Of a stretch of DNA of 9,099 nucleotides, positions 7,079 through 9,099 are shown piece by piece. The translations under genes were made by a program, and so were the position numbers. The stretch covers positions 1 through 9,099 of the forward strand of contig MNXL01000009.1 of assembly GCA_001871755.1 (NCBI GenBank), given 5' to 3'. Every line of letters starts with the position of its first letter. The first letter of the stretch is position 1. Below the pieces are notes generated by a model. It saw only the letters and a list, made by a program, of their open reading frames with translations, searched no databases and was not told the DNA's origin. Origin of the DNA: Anaerolineae bacterium CG2_30_64_16 (lineage in GTDB: Bacteria; Chloroflexota; Anaerolineae; CG2-30-64-16).

Positions 7079-7774
7079 TTACAATGCAGCCAGCATATAC
7101 CCGGCCCCCCGCACGGTCAACAGATACTGCGGCTTTTCCGGTTCTGGCTCGATCTTGCGCCGCAGGTAGAGGATGTAGAGCTTCAAGTTCTGTGTCGTGC
7201 CGGACGGATCGCCTTGCCAGACCGCTTTCAGCAGTTGGCGATGGGTGAAGGACTCGCCGGGCCGTTCGGCCAGGGTGAACAGCAGCCGGCTCTCGATGGG
7301 CGTCAGACGCACCAACTGGCCGTTCAGCAGCGCCTGCTGTCGCGACAGATCGATCACCAGCTCACCGCCGCCCAGCCGCAACACGTCCGGCTTGGTCGCC
7401 AGCTTTTCGTGCACGCGCCGACGCAGCAACGAGCGCACGCGCGCCAGCAGCTCCTCCGCGCCGAACGGCTTCGCCAGATAGTCGTCTGCGCCCACATCCA
7501 GCCCGTAGACCTTATCCATCTCGTTGCTGCGCACCGACAGGATCAAGATCGGAACGCCGGAGAACTCACGCAGGTGTTTCACCGCCTCGAGGCCGTTCAT
7601 GCGCGGCATGTTGATGTCCATGATCACCAGGTCCGGCGTGAAGCTGGCATACTGCGCCAGACCGTCCTCGCCATCCACAGCTTCGGCGACCTGGTACGAC
7701 TCCGCCAGCAGCAGTCGCACCAGGGACAGGCGCATGGCTGCGTTGTCCTCCACCACGAGTATCTTTTCCGGCAT
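7079..7774 (-). CDS. OmpR/PhoB-type response regulator with winged-helix output
   Basis: This is a 231-residue DNA-binding response regulator. The receiver (residues 1-120) has E9 and D10, phosphoacceptor D53 (IMDINMP), S80 and K102 (ADDYLAKPF). The C-terminal winged-helix domain (about 133-231) shows the family pattern LTPIESRLLFTLAERPGE, then the recognition-helix region ending YILYLRRKIE, and a final hairpin with VRGAGYML. On phosphorylation it would dimerise and control target promoters. The start at 7774 is preceded by AGGGAGGAG at 6-nt spacing, which is very strong. It lies 109 nt downstream of acpS on the same strand, with the receiver-only paralogue next. No sensor kinase is in the window, so its signal and targets cannot be named. 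The length is normal for the family. Confidence 0.95.
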   Translation of the reverse strand: MPEKILVVEDNAAMRLSLVRLLLAESYQVAEAVDGEDGLAQYASFTPDLVIMDINMPRMNGLEAVKHLREFSGVPILILSVRSNEMDKVYGLDVGADDYLAKPFGAEELLARVRSLLRRRVHEKLATKPDVLRLGGGELVIDLSRQQALLNGQLVRLTPIESRLLFTLAERPGESFTHRQLLKAVWQGDPSGTTQNLKLYILYLRRKIEPEPEKPQYLLTVRGAGYMLAAL

Positions 7775-7780
7775 CGCACT

Positions 7781-7789
7781 CTCCTCCCT
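7781..7789 (-). promoter_or_regulatory. Strong ribosome binding site of the OmpR-type regulator
   Basis: AGGGAGGAG on the minus strand is close to a full Shine-Dalgarno sequence, 6 nt before the ATG at 7774. It supports that start and suggests efficient translation. I could not identify a convincing promoter in the 109 bp between this gene and acpS, so the two may be cotranscribed. Confidence 0.75.
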
Positions 7790-7883
7790 GCAACACCGCC
7801 TGGTTCATGTCCAGTACAGGCGCTCGGGCCGGTCTCCTGACCGTGCCCGCCTTGCACCCGTTCCAGACATGAGCCAACCACCT

Positions 7884-8294
7884 TTAGCCCATCGCGACCA
7901 CAAACGCCAACGCCAGCCCACCGTCATGGGCCAGGCTGACCGCCCAACGCCGCAGCCCCGACTCCTGCGCCAGCCCCGCGGCCGCGCCATGCAGCGCCAA
8001 AGCCGGCCGGCCGGCGCCGTCCCGCGTCACCTCGATGTCACAAAACCCGACCGACCCGATCCCCGTACCCAACGCCTTGGCTACAGCTTCCTTCGCCGCC
8101 CACCGCGCGGCCAGCGAGGCCGGCCGGCCCCCACAATCGGCCAGCTCGCCCGGCGTGAACACCCGCTCCGTAAAACGCGCGCCGTAACGCTCAACCATCT
8201 CCGCAATGCGGGCGATCTCCACCAGGTCAGCGCCCACGGCGAGAGAGGCGACGGACGATGGACGATGGACGATGGTTGTTTCCTCCACACTCAC
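7884..8294 (-). CDS. acpS: Holo-[acyl-carrier-protein] synthase
   Basis: AcpS transfers the 4'-phosphopantetheine arm of coenzyme A to the serine of acyl carrier protein, making it active for fatty acid synthesis in the cytoplasm. The 136-residue frame has the family hallmarks. These are VGADLVEI with metal-binding D23, RVFTPGEL, the RWAAKEAVAKAL helix with E69 and K73, and the final strand RWAVSLAHDGGLALAF. Conserved sequence begins only at residue 20. The 19 preceding residues include a stretch (IVHRPSSV) encoded by a 7-bp tandem repeat. The start is uncertain: GTG at 8294 has a poor ribosome binding site, GTG at 8288 is another option, and GTG at 8237 would begin right at the conserved motif. 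A good GGAGGA sits at 8281-8286 but has no usual start codon at proper spacing. Confidence 0.93.
   Translation of the reverse strand: MSVEETTIVHRPSSVASLAVGADLVEIARIAEMVERYGARFTERVFTPGELADCGGRPASLAARWAAKEAVAKALGTGIGSVGFCDIEVTRDGAGRPALALHGAAAGLAQESGLRRWAVSLAHDGGLALAFVVAMG
8253..8273. repeat. Heptamer tandem repeat GGACGAT x3 inside the acpS 5' end
   Basis: Three perfect copies of GGACGAT lie head to tail, followed by GG. The unit is 7 bp, so gain or loss of one copy shifts the reading frame of anything translated across it. It encodes the non-conserved residues around HRPSS at the start of AcpS. Confidence 0.85.
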
Positions 8295-8305
8295 TACCCG
8301 TTGCC

Positions 8306-8317
8306 TGTCATTCTGAG
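8306..8317. repeat. Isolated TGTCATTCTGAG repeat arm
   Basis: TGTCATTCTGAG resembles the end of the palindromic element at 8366-8513 (TGTCATGCT...CTGAG). It lies 12 nt upstream of the GTG at 8294. It looks like a second, partial or decayed copy of the same repeat family, joined to the full element by about 50 bp of unrecognised sequence. Confidence 0.45.
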
Positions 8318-8365
8318 TTCTCCGTCCCGCGTGGCGAGATGCGCCCGTGCAGGAGACTCCCCCCT

Positions 8366-8513
8366 TGTCATGCTTATACTGAGCGGGTCTTCAGCTCACG
8401 TCCGGTGCGGTGACTGACCAGCGAAGCATCTCGTGTCACCATGCAGGCCAGAGATGCTTCACTGGCAGCGTCCGTCCGATGCACTTCGGCGCTAACATCC
8501 GTTCAGCATGACA
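8366..8513. repeat. 148-bp palindromic element with TGTCATGCT ends
   Basis: The ends are a perfect 9-bp inverted repeat, TGTCATGCT (8366-8374) and AGCATGACA (8505-8513). The centre is a 15-bp stem with one mismatch, CCAGCGAAGCATCTC (8418-8432) with GAGATGCTTCACTGG (8451-8465), and an 18-nt loop. The combination of TGTCATGCTGA ends with a GAAGCATCTC core is a recurrent intergenic repeat type in several environmental phyla. It carries no coding sequence that I can support. Confidence 0.65.
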
Positions 8514-8543
8514 GATGCGGTTGTATAGATGTTCAGATAATCT

Positions 8544-8613
8544 TCTGGACTCGAGGCCTTAGCCGGTTGCCCTCGTTACCCAGAAAAAAACCGGCTGAAG
8601 CCTCTATTCCGGA
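8544..8613. repeat. Imperfect 25-nt-arm palindrome with poly-A loop edge
   Basis: Arms 8544-8568 and 8589-8613 match at about 20 of 25 positions, rising to 22 if G-U pairs are allowed. The inner AGCCGGTT/AACCGGCT is perfect. The 20-nt loop ends in a run of A, which on the minus strand becomes a T run following the first arm. It lies 8 bp from the left direct repeat of the next element. It may be a decayed repeat or a transcription attenuating structure. Confidence 0.5.
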
Positions 8614-8621
8614 TTGTGAAT

Positions 8622-8759
8622 CCCGAATCGTTACTACTCAGCCTTTGTGGTGATGTCCTTCCCGCAAGCTCTTAGCGGGAATCCAGCGGCGCTGCCAGCG
8701 GGAACCTGGATGCCCGATAGAAGCATTCGGGCATGACGGCTGAGTAGTTACCCCGAATC
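8622..8759. mobile_element. MITE-like palindromic element with 8-bp flanking direct repeats
   Basis: The 122-bp core (8630-8751) has 14-bp terminal inverted repeats, GTTACTACTCAGCC at the left and GGCTGAGTAGTTAC at the right, matching at 13 of 14 positions. Directly outside lie perfect 8-bp direct repeats, CCCGAATC at 8622-8629 and 8752-8759, as expected of a target-site duplication. The inside is itself palindromic, with hairpins CCCGC/GCGGG (8661-8679) and ATGCCCGA/TCGGGCAT (8710-8734) and the inverted pair ATCCAG/CTGGAT. There is no transposase, so movement would need an enzyme acting in trans. An 8-bp duplication occurs in several insertion-sequence families, so I do not name one. Confidence 0.7.
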
Positions 8760-8790
8760 TTTATCTGACTTGCTATAGTACTAGAATCTG

Positions 8791-9099
8791 TCACGGCCCC
8801 GCGATGGCCGCCACGTGCGGGCAGCGCAGGTACTTCCCGGTGACAGCCTGCACCTCGGTCGCTGTCAGCGCGTCGATGCGTGCCACGTAGTCCAGCAGGT
8901 AGTCCAGGCCCAGGGCCTGCCACTCCAGGTCTACGAGCGTGCTCGCCACGCCGTCGTTGGTTTCCAGGCGCAGCGGCAACGATCCGATCAGATAGCGCTT
9001 GCTGTCCTCCAGCTCGGCCGCAGGGACCGGCTCATCGGACAGGCGCTGCACCTCGGCCAGGACCGCGTCGATCGCCCGGCCCACGTTAGCGGGGTTGAC
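8791..9099 (-). CDS. M16-family zinc metallopeptidase, C-terminal part (cut by window edge)
   Basis: This open frame has no stop up to the right edge of the window, so only the last 102 residues of a larger protein are visible. The motif ELEDSKRYLIGSLPLRLETN, then VASTLVDLEWQALGLDYL, and the closing LTATEVQAVTGKYL...AIAGP are characteristic of the C-terminal domain of M16 (insulinase/processing-peptidase-like) peptidases. The zinc-binding HxxEH motif lies in the N-terminal domain and is outside the window, so whether this is the catalytic or the inactive partner subunit cannot be told. A GTG at 9084 is an internal codon, since upstream codons reading VNPAN continue the family pattern. It is followed by the repeat-filled gap before acpS, and no clear terminator was seen directly after its stop. 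Confidence 0.88.
   Translation of the reverse strand, partial: VNPANVGRAIDAVLAEVQRLSDEPVPAAELEDSKRYLIGSLPLRLETNDGVASTLVDLEWQALGLDYLLDYVARIDALTATEVQAVTGKYLRCPHVAAIAGP

Noticed and set aside
8253..8273. CRISPR-like repeat array
   Set aside because: The units are 7 bp, directly abutting and without spacers, so this is a simple tandem repeat.
7214..8417. Long plus-strand open frames opposite the regulator and acpS
   Set aside because: They are antisense shadows of clearly recognisable minus-strand genes and have no recognisable domains.
8791..9084. A complete small gene starting with GTG at 9084
   Set aside because: The five codons upstream stay open and fit the M16 family pattern, so this is the 3' end of a longer gene cut by the window edge.

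Overview
The window is GC-rich DNA that reads like a Chloroflexota (Chloroflexi) chromosome. The evidence is indirect: high-GC codon use, a very large lipoprotein alpha-2-macroglobulin with extra N-terminal Ig-like domains, OmpR-type response regulators without an adjacent kinase, and many short dispersed palindromic and heptameric repeats. No rRNA or marker gene is present, so the phylum is an inference.

Layout. Positions 1-154 hold a two-hairpin palindromic repeat, a degenerate heptamer array and a clean ribosome binding site. These lead into one very large plus-strand gene (155-6241) for a secreted, lipid-anchored, thioester-containing bacterial alpha-2-macroglobulin of 2028 residues. The convergent gap 6242-6413 contains three stacked palindromes that probably end transcription from both sides. 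All remaining genes are on the minus strand. In transcription order they are: the 3' end of an M16-family zinc peptidase gene (9099-8791, cut by the window edge); a 496-bp gene-free stretch packed with three palindromic elements; acpS (8294-7884); an OmpR/PhoB-type response regulator (7774-7079); and a receiver-only paralogue of that regulator (6836-6414). The last gene has its own strong sigma70-type promoter overlapped by a perfect operator-like palindrome.

How the genes fit together. The macroglobulin is an envelope protease trap and stands alone; the penicillin-binding protein 1C gene that often accompanies such genes is not seen here. AcpS activates acyl carrier protein. The two response regulators are close paralogues (about 64% identical across the receiver by my own alignment), so they may share a kinase or interact, with the receiver-only protein acting as a phosphate sink or modulator.

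The most notable non-genic content is the repeat load. A MITE-like element at 8630-8751 has 14-bp terminal inverted repeats and perfect 8-bp flanking direct repeats. A dispersed palindromic-type repeat sits in frame inside the macroglobulin gene. Heptamer arrays lie at the 5' ends of two genes. I did not find a defence system, CRISPR array, prophage or clearly novel multi-gene system.
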